Shown here: positions 52,025-60,148 of the stretch, piece after piece | How the letters are laid out: each line of letters opens with the position of its first letter | Position numbering within the stretch: the first letter of the stretch is position 1 | From: Streptomyces collinus Tu 365 | GTDB lineage: Bacteria; Actinomycetota; Actinomycetes; Streptomycetales; Streptomycetaceae | DNA length: 64,000 nt | NCBI RefSeq assembly: GCF_000444875.1 | Contig: NC_021985.1 | Coordinates: 62,001 to 126,000, forward strand | Direction: 5' to 3' | Notes under the pieces: generated by a model | What the model was told of the DNA's origin: nothing | Database searches by the model: none | What the model saw: the letters and a program-made list of their open reading frames with translations, nothing else | Program-made: the position numbers and the translations under genes

Positions 52025-52910
52025 AGCGCTGAGCTGCTACACCACCAACCTCAAGGAACACCTCCGTCTCACCGACCCCGCTGCCGAGCGGCGGCTGGCG
52101 GCCGGCTTCACCCTCTCGGTCCGCCGCGACGGTCTCGACGACACCCTGGCCTTCAGCCACCACGAGCGGGTGGCGCCCGACTTCGGCTACCGCGGCGCAC
52201 GCCGCTGGGAGGACGCCGTGTCGGCGTTGCGGGGCGAGTTCGCCCGCCGGGGCGATGTCCTCGTCGTGGCCAACTGCCGCAATCTGCCGTGGAGTCCGTC
52301 CCATCTCGTGCGCGACGTGCCGCACTGGCTTCGCCTCGCCGCCCGCGACGGCGGGCGCTGGCTGGTCGTCGACGACTTCGACGCCCTGCTGCCCGAAGGC
52401 CACCAGTCACCGCACCGCGGCTGGGCCGACGAGGGTGAACTGCGCGTTCTGCTGGCCCCGTTGCCCGGCCTGGACACCGTGCTGCACCAGCGCGACGTGT
52501 ACGCCCTGGGCGGCGGCCCCGCCTGGGTGCCGGACCCGGGCAGCCACCGCTGGCTGGAGCACGGCGCCGGCCGCTTCGACCCGTGCCCCGGCCGGTGGGT
52601 GCGCGGCACCGCCGCCTCGCTGGCCCTCCTGCGCGACCTGCTGGCGTGCGAGCCGCGGGCACTGGTCCGCTACGCCGAGGATCTGTGGGCCGCGGCGCGC
52701 CATCACCAGTACCTGCACCGTGCCGAGCCGGCGACCGCCGCCGCGTGGGGTGAGCTGTCCCGTTCCCTGCGCTACGCCGCCCAGTCGGCGGCACGCGGCA
52801 GGCCCCGCGCCTCGCTGGTGCGTACGGCCTTCGACCGCATCCTCACCGCGCTCGGCCCCCCTGAGGCGGCCGCCCGACCCGCCGCCGTGAGCGCGGGAGC
52901 GGCCTGGTGA
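52014..52910 (+). CDS. BtrH-like protein without carrier domain
   Basis: 298 residues from the GTG at 52014; GGAG lies six bases upstream, inside the PPTase gene. EALSCYTTNLKEHLRLTDPA starts like BtrH-N proteins (x-C-Y/H-x2-x-L). The middle has VVANCRNLPWSPSHLVRDVP-HWLRLAARDGGRWLVVDDFD-ALLPEGHQSPHRGW, and a helical C-terminal region follows. It parallels the BtrH-carrier fusion at 44778 but lacks the carrier domain. A likely role is acyl transfer from a carrier to an acceptor, with Cys as nucleophile candidate. The family call is from general resemblance. Confidence 0.6.
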   Translation: MPAEALSCYTTNLKEHLRLTDPAAERRLAAGFTLSVRRDGLDDTLAFSHHERVAPDFGYRGARRWEDAVSALRGEFARRGDVLVVANCRNLPWSPSHLVRDVPHWLRLAARDGGRWLVVDDFDALLPEGHQSPHRGWADEGELRVLLAPLPGLDTVLHQRDVYALGGGPAWVPDPGSHRWLEHGAGRFDPCPGRWVRGTAASLALLRDLLACEPRALVRYAEDLWAAARHHQYLHRAEPATAAAWGELSRSLRYAAQSAARGRPRASLVRTAFDRILTALGPPEAAARPAAVSAGAAW

Positions 52911-54511
52911 GCGCCCGTAGCGGGGACCGCCCCGCGACCCTGTACGGGTGGTTCGCCGCATCGGCCGCACGCCACCCCGACCGTCTCGCCCTTCAGGCCG
53001 CCGGGCAGGCCCTGACCTATCGCGAACTCGACGACTACAGCGCCCGTGTCGCGGCCGGCGTCCTGCACGCCTGCGGCGGATGGCCGCGCCGGGTCGGTCT
53101 GCTGGCCGGCCGGCGGCCCGCCGCGTACGCCGGCTACCTGGCCGTCCAACGGCTCGGTGCCACGGTCGTCCCGCTCAACACCGCCTGGCCCCGGGCCCGC
53201 AACGCCTCCGTCGCCCACCGTGCCGGACTCGACCTGGTGCTGGCCGACGAAAGCGGGCAGGCGGGCGAGCTGCCCGTGCCGGTGCTCGACCTGGCCGACG
53301 CGGCCGGCAGCGGCGACGCCGGCGGCACCGCTGTCCGCCGCGGTGAACCGGGAGCGCCCGCCTACATCCTGTTCACCTCCGGCAGCACCGGCGCCCCCAA
53401 GGGTGTGCCGATCCTCCAGGAGAACGTGGCCCCCTACCTCGCCCACGTCATCGACCGCTACGAGGTCGGGCCCGGCTCCCGGCTCTCCCAGACCTTCGAT
53501 CTCACCTTCGACGTCTCGGTGTTCGACATGTTCACCGCGTGGGGCGGCGGTGCGACCCTCGTCGTCCCCGGCCGGGACGAGATCCTGACCCCCGTACGGT
53601 TCGTCAACACCCATCGGCTGACCCACTGGTGCTCCGTTCCGTCGGTGATCTCCTTCGCCCGCCGGATGCGGGCGCTGCGCCAGGGCGCCATGCCGACCCT
53701 GCGCCACAGCCTCTTCGCCGGGGAGCCGCTCACCCTCCAGCAGGCCCGCACGTGGCAGGCGGCGGCGCCGTCGTCGCGGCTGGAGAACTTCTACGGCCCG
53801 ACCGAGCTGACCATCACCTGCTCGGAGTTCGGCCTCGGCACCGACCCGGGGGGCTGGCCCGCGACCGCCAACGGAACGGTGCCGATCGGCCACGTCTACG
53901 CGCACCTGGAGCATCGCGTCCTCGACACCGCGGGGCGGCCGGCCCAGGAGGGGGAACTGTGCGTGCGCGGGCCCCAGCGCTTCCCGGGCTATCTGGACCC
54001 CGCCGACAACACCGGACGCTTCTGGGACCTCGACGGCGACCACCCCACCGACCCCGCCACGGCGCCGGCCGGGCGAGCCGGGCCGGCGGGCGTGGTCCCG
54101 GCCCGCATGTGGTACCGCACCGGCGACCGGGTCCGCCCGGCCGGCCGGGACGGACTGCTGCACCTGGGCCGCCTCGACCACCAGGTGAAGGTCGACGGCT
54201 ACCGCGTCGAACTCGGCGAGATCGAGTCCGCGCTGCGCGAGGGGCCCGGTGTGCACGACGCCGTGGTCCTCGCACTGCCCACCGCGCACCACGGCACCGA
54301 ACTGCACGCCGTGTGCACCGGCGACGATCCCCGCCCCGAGGCCCTGCTCGCCGCACTGCGGGAGCGGCTGCCCGCCTACATGGTCCCCGCCTTCCTCCAC
54401 GTCCGTGCCGAACTGCCCCTGAACGGCAACGGCAAGACGGACCGGGCGGCCCTCGCCGCCCTGCTGCACGACGCCCCCGCAGCCACACCGGTCAAGGAGC
54501 TCCGCTCATGA
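52907..54511 (+). CDS. Stand-alone NRPS-type adenylation enzyme
   Basis: 534 residues, GTG start in a GTGA overlap. Core motifs in order: LTYRELDDYSARVAAGVL (A1), ILFTSGSTGAPKGVP (A3), FDLTFDVSVFDMFTAW with the Asp that anchors the amino group, NFYGPTELTITCSEF (A5), YRTGDRVR (A7), GRLDHQVKVDGYRVELGEIE (A8), ELPLNGNGKTDRAAL (A10 Lys). It activates an amino acid as its AMP ester and would load it on a discrete carrier. The Asp suggests an alpha-amino acid substrate; I cannot name it. It precedes the second ATP-grasp gene. Confidence 0.9.
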   Translation: MSARSGDRPATLYGWFAASAARHPDRLALQAAGQALTYRELDDYSARVAAGVLHACGGWPRRVGLLAGRRPAAYAGYLAVQRLGATVVPLNTAWPRARNASVAHRAGLDLVLADESGQAGELPVPVLDLADAAGSGDAGGTAVRRGEPGAPAYILFTSGSTGAPKGVPILQENVAPYLAHVIDRYEVGPGSRLSQTFDLTFDVSVFDMFTAWGGGATLVVPGRDEILTPVRFVNTHRLTHWCSVPSVISFARRMRALRQGAMPTLRHSLFAGEPLTLQQARTWQAAAPSSRLENFYGPTELTITCSEFGLGTDPGGWPATANGTVPIGHVYAHLEHRVLDTAGRPAQEGELCVRGPQRFPGYLDPADNTGRFWDLDGDHPTDPATAPAGRAGPAGVVPARMWYRTGDRVRPAGRDGLLHLGRLDHQVKVDGYRVELGEIESALREGPGVHDAVVLALPTAHHGTELHAVCTGDDPRPEALLAALRERLPAYMVPAFLHVRAELPLNGNGKTDRAALAALLHDAPAATPVKELRS

Positions 54512-55716
54512 GACACCGCCCCGATGCGCCCGTGGTCCTCGTCGGAGCCCGCCCCGCCGAGGGCCACACCACCCTGACCCGCCTGGGCATCCCCTTCGTC
54601 TGGATCGTCGACCCCGGCGAGCCGCTGCCGCAGGCCGGAGCGGGCGTCCTCGCCGTCCACCGCGCCCCCTACCGCGCCGACCCGACCTCCCTGCTGGAGG
54701 TACCGCTGCCGCGCGACACCGCCGCCGTCCTGTCCTTCACGGAGTTCGGCCTGTTCCCGGCCGCCCTGCTCTGCGAGGCGCTGGGGCTGGCGTCGGTGTC
54801 CGTGGGCGCCGTGCTGCGCACCCGGGACAAGCTGCTCATGCGCCGGATGCTGCAGGCCGACTGCCCCGGCCCCGCCTTCGGCATCGTCGGCGAGGACGAA
54901 CCGGACGCGGACGACTTCCCCCTCATCGCCAAACCGGTCCGGGGCGCCGGCAGCCGGGGCCTGCACTACATCGCCCGGCCGGCCGACTACCCGGCCCTGC
55001 GCGACGACCTGCGCGGCCTGCTCTGGGAACGCTTCGTCAGCGGCCCCGAATACAGCGTGGAGGCCGTGTCCGGCGAGGACGGCCACCGCATCCTCGGCGT
55101 CACCGCCAAGCGCACCAGCGGACGTCCGCGCTTCATCGAGACCGGTCACCAGAGCCCGGCCCCCCTCGACGCGGTCGTCCACGCCCGGATCGAAGAACGC
55201 GTACGGCGCTGCCTCGACGCCCTCGGTGTCGACCGGGGCGCCAGCCACACCGAGGTCAAGGTCGAGGACGGCCGGGTGCACGTGATCGAGACGCACACCC
55301 GGCCCGGCGGCGACCGCATCCCGCTGCTGACCCAACTGGTCACCGGGCTCGACCAGTACGAGCTGGCCGTCCGCTCGGTCCTGCCCGGCCCGGCCCCCGC
55401 CGAGCCGCGGCCCCGCTTCGCCCACGCGGCCGTCCACTACTTCCCCTGGGAGGACGCCGTCCTCGCCGGCCACGCCGACGCCGGCCGCTGCCGTGCCCTC
55501 GACGGCGTCGTGGAACTCCAGGTGCACGCGCGCCCCGGCGACCACCTGCCGCTGTGGCAGCACAGCCATCAGCGTCCCGGACACGTCGTCGTCGGAGCCG
55601 GCAGCCGCGACGAACTCCACGCGCGCATGCGGACGGTGGAGGAAGCGCTGAGCCCCGTCCTGCGGCGCACGGGCGATCCCGTGCCCGCCGCGCCGCCACT
55701 GCTCCCCACGTCCTGA
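54508..55716 (+). CDS. ATP-grasp ligase, second copy
   Basis: 402 residues, ATGA overlap with the adenylation gene; GGAG nine bases upstream. RTRDKLLMRRMLQADCPGPA, FPLIAKPVRGAGSRGLHY (ATP loop), WERFVSGPEYSVEAVSG and VHVIETHTRPGGDRIPLLTQ (Mg-binding) are ATP-grasp hallmarks. It is not a close copy of the enzyme at 40275. It would form an amide or peptide bond from a free or carrier-bound acid. Two ATP-grasp and two adenylating enzymes together suggest at least three different building blocks. Confidence 0.88.
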   Translation: MRHRPDAPVVLVGARPAEGHTTLTRLGIPFVWIVDPGEPLPQAGAGVLAVHRAPYRADPTSLLEVPLPRDTAAVLSFTEFGLFPAALLCEALGLASVSVGAVLRTRDKLLMRRMLQADCPGPAFGIVGEDEPDADDFPLIAKPVRGAGSRGLHYIARPADYPALRDDLRGLLWERFVSGPEYSVEAVSGEDGHRILGVTAKRTSGRPRFIETGHQSPAPLDAVVHARIEERVRRCLDALGVDRGASHTEVKVEDGRVHVIETHTRPGGDRIPLLTQLVTGLDQYELAVRSVLPGPAPAEPRPRFAHAAVHYFPWEDAVLAGHADAGRCRALDGVVELQVHARPGDHLPLWQHSHQRPGHVVVGAGSRDELHARMRTVEEALSPVLRRTGDPVPAAPPLLPTS

Positions 55717-55728
55717 AGGAGTCACCCC

Positions 55729-56277
55729 ATGGGCCTTCCCGCCCCCACGGCCACGACCCTGCCGCCGGCCCGCGGCAGCGCTCCCCAGCACGCACCGCGC
55801 GCCGACCGCGACACCTTCTGCGCCGCCATGACCCATCTCCCCAGCGGCGTCAGCATCATCACGACGCAGAGTCCGCAGGGCCCGCTGGGCTGCACCGTCA
55901 ACTCCGTCATCTCGCTGTCCGCCCAGCCGCCCACGCTGCTGGTGTCGCTCGCGAACACCAGCCGCACCCTGCTCAACGCCCTGCGCACCGGCGGCTTCGC
56001 CGTCAACGTCGTCTCCTGGCAGCAGCGGGAGCTGTACGGCCGGTTCGCCCAGGGAGACCCCGTCCGGCGTTTCGACGGCGTCCCGCACTCCCTCCGTGAC
56101 GGCCAGCCCGTCCTGACCCACGCGTCCGCCGTGTTCACCTGCGCCGTCGAACGATCCATCGAGGTGGGCGACCACACACTCCTGGTGGGCAGCCCCATCG
56201 ACGCCTCCCACGACGGCGACGCCCGTCCCCTGGTCCTGCACCGCCACCGTGCGCACCAGCTGGACGCGTCCGCTTGA
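55729..56277 (+). CDS. Flavin reductase family protein
   Basis: 182 residues, GAAGGAG upstream. FCAAMTHLPSGVSIITTQSP-QGPLGCTVNSVISLSAQPPT, LLVSLANTSRTLLNALRTGG-FAVNVVS and QQRELYGRFAQGD match HpaC-like NAD(P)H:flavin reductases that supply reduced FMN/FAD to a monooxygenase. No luciferase-like or classic two-component oxygenase is in the cluster, so the client is probably one of the two acyl-CoA-dehydrogenase-like flavoproteins, as with valanimycin VlmR/VlmH. Last gene of the operon. Confidence 0.88.
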   Translation: MGLPAPTATTLPPARGSAPQHAPRADRDTFCAAMTHLPSGVSIITTQSPQGPLGCTVNSVISLSAQPPTLLVSLANTSRTLLNALRTGGFAVNVVSWQQRELYGRFAQGDPVRRFDGVPHSLRDGQPVLTHASAVFTCAVERSIEVGDHTLLVGSPIDASHDGDARPLVLHRHRAHQLDASA

Positions 56278-56298
56278 CGCAATCGAGGCGCCGGTGCG

Positions 56299-56383
56299 AG
56301 CGGGGCCTACGACGTCCGGCCGTGACCGGCATCACCGGGGCGCGGCCGGTCGCGTGGCTGGAGCGCGCCGGCCGGGCCCCGCT
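56299..56383. terminator. Possible stem between convergent genes
   Basis: AGCGGGGCC (56299-56307) can pair with GGCCCCGCT (56375-56383), and GACCGGC...GCCGGTC lies inside. It fills the space between the end of the flavin reductase gene and the end of the cyclophilin gene. The long loop makes it a weak candidate. Confidence 0.35.
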
Positions 56384-56386
56384 TCG

Positions 56387-57112
56387 TCAAGGCCGGCAGG
56401 ACGGGCGGACGTCGAGCAGCTCGGTGCGCAGTACGGGGGTGCCGTCGACGGGCGCCGGGTCCTGCGCAGTGGGTTCGACACCACCGGCGGCGATCTTGTC
56501 GAGCGTCTTCAGGCCGGCGGCGCCGACCGTGCCGAACACCGTGTAGTTCGGTCGCAGCGTGGAGTCGCCGTAGACGACGAAGAACTGCGAACCGTTCGTG
56601 TCCGGACCGGCGTTGGCCATCGCCAGCAAGCCGCGCCCGTAGACGCGACGGGCGCCGGTCGGATCGCTCGGGGCCGGCGGCAGGTCCACCGGCAGCTCGT
56701 CCTTGTACTTGTATCCCGGGCCGCCTTCGCCGGTGCCGGTCGGGTCGCCGCACTGCAGGACCTTCAGCGTCGGGTACGCCGTCAGCCGGTGGCACACCGT
56801 ACGGTCGTAGAAGCGGTGCCGCGCCAGGTGCAGGAAACTCTGGACCGTGCACGGTGCCTGCGCCCGGTCCAGGCGCAGCGGGAGCGGGCCCTGGCTGGTG
56901 CGGACAGCCACGTCGACCGTGCCGCGACCGGGGGTGTGCCGTGGATCGTGCGGCAGGGGGACCGGCCGCGCCGCCGGTTCGTCCGGGGTCTGGGTGTACT
57001 GGCAGGGACCGTGCGTGGTGCGCGGCGGGGCGTCGGCGGCGGAGGCGGTGGTGCCGGCCCCGGACACGGCCAACGCTGCCGTCGCCAGTGCGGTCATGAG
57101 CGCTCGGTTCAT
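56387..57112 (-). CDS. Secreted cyclophilin-type peptidyl-prolyl isomerase
   Basis: 241 residues from the ATG at 57112; GGAGGG upstream. Signal peptide MNRALMTALATAALAVSGAG, cleavage near ASA. Cyclophilin motifs: FLHLARHRFYDRTVCHRL, LQCGDPTGTGEGGPGYKYKD, GLLAMANAGPDTNGSQFFVV, YTVFGTVGAAGLKTLDKIAA. The usual FHR is CHR and QGGD is LQCGD, so the active site is slightly divergent; two extra Cys may form a disulfide. It catalyses prolyl cis-trans isomerisation outside the cell. It is likely outside the biosynthetic cluster. Confidence 0.9.
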   Translation of the reverse strand: MNRALMTALATAALAVSGAGTTASAADAPPRTTHGPCQYTQTPDEPAARPVPLPHDPRHTPGRGTVDVAVRTSQGPLPLRLDRAQAPCTVQSFLHLARHRFYDRTVCHRLTAYPTLKVLQCGDPTGTGEGGPGYKYKDELPVDLPPAPSDPTGARRVYGRGLLAMANAGPDTNGSQFFVVYGDSTLRPNYTVFGTVGAAGLKTLDKIAAGGVEPTAQDPAPVDGTPVLRTELLDVRPSCRP

Positions 57113-57329
57113 CCTGCACACCCTCCAGAAGATCGTCAGATTTCGGAGCGGTCGCAGTCTAGGGTGCGGCCCGGCGGGCGAGAACCCGCACGCCGGCCAT
57201 ATCAAGCCATCGCGGCGTCGGCATGCGCCGGACGCGAGCGCGCCTCGCGGCGCGCTGGTCGGCTCCGTACCAGGACGGCGGGCCGGGGCGCATGTGCCGC
57301 CCCGGCCCGTCGTCGCTCGGCCGCTCGCG

Positions 57330-58682
57330 TCAGTGGCCGGTCGGTGGGAGGAGGGAGAAGATCCTGCTGCCGTTCCTGGCGATCAGCACGTCCTGGTAGA
57401 GCAGGAGTTGGGGCGTGTCCGACCGGCCGCCGGGTTGTGGTTCGCCGGTGTCGAGGTGGGTGTGCCAGACCTGCTTGCCGGTGCGCAGGTCGAGTCCGGA
57501 CAGGTCGCCGGCCGGGCTGAAGAAGTACACGGTGGCCTGCCTCGTGGACACCACGGGGGTCGCGAGGGACGCCATGGTGTCCTTGCCGGGCATCGTGACG
57601 CCCACCGGGCCGGTCCACACGGTCTTCCCGCTGGTCAGCGAGTAGGCGGAGGCCTGGCCCTTCCAGGACACGGAGATCAGCCGGTCACCGGCGACGGCCC
57701 AGCTTGCGATGTGTCCCTTGGCCTGGTCGGGCAGTGACGTGCGCGCCCCGGATCCGCTGACGCTGGACAGCTGGAAGTCGTGGGCCGTCGTGCTGGTGGT
57801 CGAGGCCAGGACCATCCGGTCGTCCGAGGTCCCGAGCAGCTCCTGCCGGCCGCGCAGGGTGGTGACCTTGTGGGCCTGGCCGGTGGCGGGGTCGAGACGC
57901 AGGAGGTCGGTGTCGTGCACGTCCTCGCTGTCCTGGGTGCACAACAGGTAGGGCACACCGCTCAGTACGGCCCGCTGGCACACCTCGCCCTTGGCCCAGG
58001 TGTGGCGCCACTTCGTCTCGCCGGTCCGCGGGTCGAGGGCCGACATCGTGCGCAGGGACGGGGTGTTGGCCCAGAGCGCGCCGTCGATGAGCATGGCGGC
58101 CTGGCCGGTGCGGTCGTCCTGCGGCATCTTCACCGACCACAGCCGCCGGCCGGTGGCGGCATCGACGGCCATCACGTCGGTGCCGCCGGCGTAGTCCCCG
58201 TTGGGCTCGTGCTCGGCCGTGTGGTTGCGGTAGGCGTAGACGACGCCGTCGCGCACGGCGAAGGGGGGGTCCATGCCGTCGCCTCCGCCGTTGACCTTGA
58301 CGCTCCACAGCCGCTCGCCGGTGTTGGCGTCCATCTTCACCACGTCGTACCTGGACCCGCTGCAGTACAGCGCGGAACCGTCCGCCAGGCAGCCCCGCTC
58401 GCCGGCTCCCGCCGCTCCGCTCTGCCACGGGTGCCAGCCCTGCGGCGACACGGCCGGCCGCGCCGGGCGGCCCTGTTCGCCCCCACCGCTCCCCCACGGT
58501 CCGAGCATCGCCCCCGCGGCGATCGCGGCGACGGCCACCGCGGCCCCCGCTACCTGTGAGAAGCGACGCCGGCCGCGCCGCCGTACCACCTGCTGCGCCA
58601 GGTCCGCCGGCGCCAGTACCGCGTCCAGGGCGACCGCGTGCAGCGTCTCGCGGACCTTGTCCTCCACCCGCTGTGTCGTCAT
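57330..58682 (-). CDS. Membrane-anchored PQQ-type beta-propeller protein coupled to a sigma factor
   Basis: 450 residues from the ATG at 58682, which overlaps the sigma stop (ATGA). Residues 1-45 are a cytoplasmic stretch (RVEDKVRETLHAVALDAVLA, VVRRRGRRR), then one membrane helix (VAGAAVAVAAIAAGAMLGPW), then a beta-propeller with PQQ-like repeats (DANTGERLWSVKV, DAATGRRLWSVKM, DPRTGETKWRH, DLRTGKQVWHTHL). The layout matches proteins paired with SigE-type sigma factors in Streptomyces, where the inside part may bind sigma and the outside propeller sense a signal. An anti-sigma role is inferred from the coupling. Confidence 0.85.
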   Translation of the reverse strand: MTTQRVEDKVRETLHAVALDAVLAPADLAQQVVRRRGRRRFSQVAGAAVAVAAIAAGAMLGPWGSGGGEQGRPARPAVSPQGWHPWQSGAAGAGERGCLADGSALYCSGSRYDVVKMDANTGERLWSVKVNGGGDGMDPPFAVRDGVVYAYRNHTAEHEPNGDYAGGTDVMAVDAATGRRLWSVKMPQDDRTGQAAMLIDGALWANTPSLRTMSALDPRTGETKWRHTWAKGEVCQRAVLSGVPYLLCTQDSEDVHDTDLLRLDPATGQAHKVTTLRGRQELLGTSDDRMVLASTTSTTAHDFQLSSVSGSGARTSLPDQAKGHIASWAVAGDRLISVSWKGQASAYSLTSGKTVWTGPVGVTMPGKDTMASLATPVVSTRQATVYFFSPAGDLSGLDLRTGKQVWHTHLDTGEPQPGGRSDTPQLLLYQDVLIARNGSRIFSLLPPTGH

Positions 58683-59245
58683 CCCTGGATCTCCTTCGCC
58701 GTGTAACTGAGCGGTCGCAGCTGTTCCGCGGGCCCGTCGGGTTCCAGCTCCGGTACGAGCGCGCGGAGCTTGGCGAGCGAGCGGTGCGCCGTGCTGCGCA
58801 CCGTGCCCACCGGGATGCCCAGGAGCGCCGCGACCTCGGCCTCGGGCAGGTCCTCGAAGTAGCGCAGGACGACCACGGCGCGCTGGCGCTTGGACAGGCG
58901 GCCGAGCGCCGCCCACAACGCGATCCGCAGCTCCGGCTCCGCTCCTGTGCCCGCCTGTCCGGCGCCCGCCTGTCCGCCGGACTCGGGCAGCACTCCCACC
59001 GTGGTCTCGGCGTGGTGTCTGCGCAGCCGCCAGCGGCTGACCTGCTGGCGGTACAGGATCTGGCGGACGTACGCCTCGGGCTGTTCGATGCGCGTCCAGC
59101 GCCCGTAGGCCTTCATCAGCGCGATCTGCAGCAGATCCTCCGCTGCGTGCCGGTCCCCGCCGGTGAGCAGCACCGCGAGTCGCAGCAGCGCGGTGGAGCG
59201 CATCGCTACGAACTCCCGGAATTCATCGTGGCTCGAGGCCTCCAT
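58679..59245 (-). CDS. SigE-family ECF RNA polymerase sigma factor
   Basis: 188 residues; GGGGAGGG before the ATG at 59245. Sigma region 2: FREFVAMRSTALLRLAVLLT, AEDLLQIALMKAYGRWTRIE-QPEAYVRQILYRQQVSRWR. Region 4: RLSKRQRAVVVLRYFEDLPE-AEVAALLGIPVGTVRSTAHR-SLAKLR. These match the SigE subgroup of ECF sigma factors abundant in Streptomyces. It is translationally coupled to the membrane beta-propeller protein, its probable regulator. Confidence 0.92.
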   Translation of the reverse strand: MEASSHDEFREFVAMRSTALLRLAVLLTGGDRHAAEDLLQIALMKAYGRWTRIEQPEAYVRQILYRQQVSRWRLRRHHAETTVGVLPESGGQAGAGQAGTGAEPELRIALWAALGRLSKRQRAVVVLRYFEDLPEAEVAALLGIPVGTVRSTAHRSLAKLRALVPELEPDGPAEQLRPLSYTAKEIQG

Positions 59246-59368
59246 CGACCCTCCCCTTCTTCACGCCCCCCACGACGCGGTGAGCCACGCGTGGCTATCC
59301 CTCCCCCGGCGAGATTGTGCGTTCCTACCAAACCGGGCCGCCCACCCGCCTCCGCGTGCCCCGCACGA

Positions 59369-59417
59369 AGCAGGCCGGTGCCCCGCGGAGACTGTCTCCG
59401 CGGGGCGCCGGCCTGCT
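59369..59417 (-). terminator. Strong terminator after the repeat protein
   Basis: AGCAGGCCGG-T-GCCCCGCGGAGA (59369-59391) and TCTCCGCGGGGC-G-CCGGCCTGCT (59395-59417) form a stem of more than 20 pairs with one opposed T/G and a 3-base loop. It lies just beyond the stop of the minus-strand repeat protein (59426). Confidence 0.8.
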
Positions 59418-59425
59418 GTCAGTGA

Positions 59426-59962
59426 TCAGCCCTGGGTCCCGCCCTGCGTGTTGCCATTACCGGCGCCCTGGGTCCCGCCCTGGGTGTTGCCGTTACCGGC
59501 ACCCTGGGTTCCGCCCTGCGTGTTGCCGTTGCCCGCACCCTGGGTGCCACCCTGGGTGTTGCCGTTGCCCGCACCCTGGGTCCCGCCCTGGGTGTTGCCG
59601 TTGCCCGCACCCTGCGTGCCACCCTGCGTGTTGCCATTACCGGCGCCCTGGGTCCCGCCCTGGGTGTTGCCGTTGCCCGCGCCCTGCGTGCCGCCCTGGG
59701 TGTTGCCGCCCTTGGGCATGGCGGCGTTCTTCGCCGGGCCGTTCTTGCTGGCGTTGCTGCTGTTGGTGTTCTTGCTGTTGCTGTTCTTGCCGTGGTGCTG
59801 CTGCTGATGCTGCTGGTGGTGGCTGCCGGCGTGGGAGGCGCTGTGGTGGTTCGTCATGGGCGCGGCCTCCGCACTGGCGACACCGAGGGTTCCGGCGGCT
59901 ATAGCGGCGATGCAGGAGATGCCGGCGATACGGGCGGCCAGGTGACGACGGGCGTTCAGCAT
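59426..59962 (-). CDS. Secreted Asn/Gly/Gln repeat protein
   Basis: 178 residues, AGAGGATC before the ATG at 59962. Signal peptide MLNARRHLAARIAGISCIAA...AEA. Then a His/Gln/Ser/Asn-rich region (HHQQHQQQHHGKNSNSKNTN) and seven to eight copies of GNTQGGTQGAGN. The composition (Asn, Gln, Gly, no charge) is that of aggregation-prone or amyloid-like surface proteins, and His-rich segments may bind metals. It could work in the spore or hyphal surface layer. No homologue is recognised. Confidence 0.75.
   Translation of the reverse strand: MLNARRHLAARIAGISCIAAIAAGTLGVASAEAAPMTNHHSASHAGSHHQQHQQQHHGKNSNSKNTNSSNASKNGPAKNAAMPKGGNTQGGTQGAGNGNTQGGTQGAGNGNTQGGTQGAGNGNTQGGTQGAGNGNTQGGTQGAGNGNTQGGTQGAGNGNTQGGTQGAGNGNTQGGTQG
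59428..59710. repeat. 36-base tandem repeats of the Asn/Gly protein
   Basis: On the minus strand the unit GGCAACACCCAGGGCGG plus CACNCAGGGTGCGGGTAAC-type sequence repeats every 36 bases seven to eight times, with third-position changes between copies (for example TTACCGGCGCCC, TTGCCCGCACCC). The repeats are contiguous and coding, so not a CRISPR. Confidence 0.85.
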
Positions 59963-60148
59963 GAGAGATCCTCTGAATTCTTGATCCGGGGGGGGGACGA
60001 GGGCCGGTCGGCCTTTCGTGTATTCATTTCAGCCCGCCAGAGCACTCCCGTACGTCCCCCGACCGGCCCACCGACCGGCTGACCCGCACCTCCACCACCG
60101 GACGACACCGGACGACGGGCCCCGCTCTCGGACGCGCCGCTTCACGCG

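Noticed and set aside
59428..59710. Regular 36-base repeats as a CRISPR array
   Set aside because: Coding repeats with third-position variation and no spacers.
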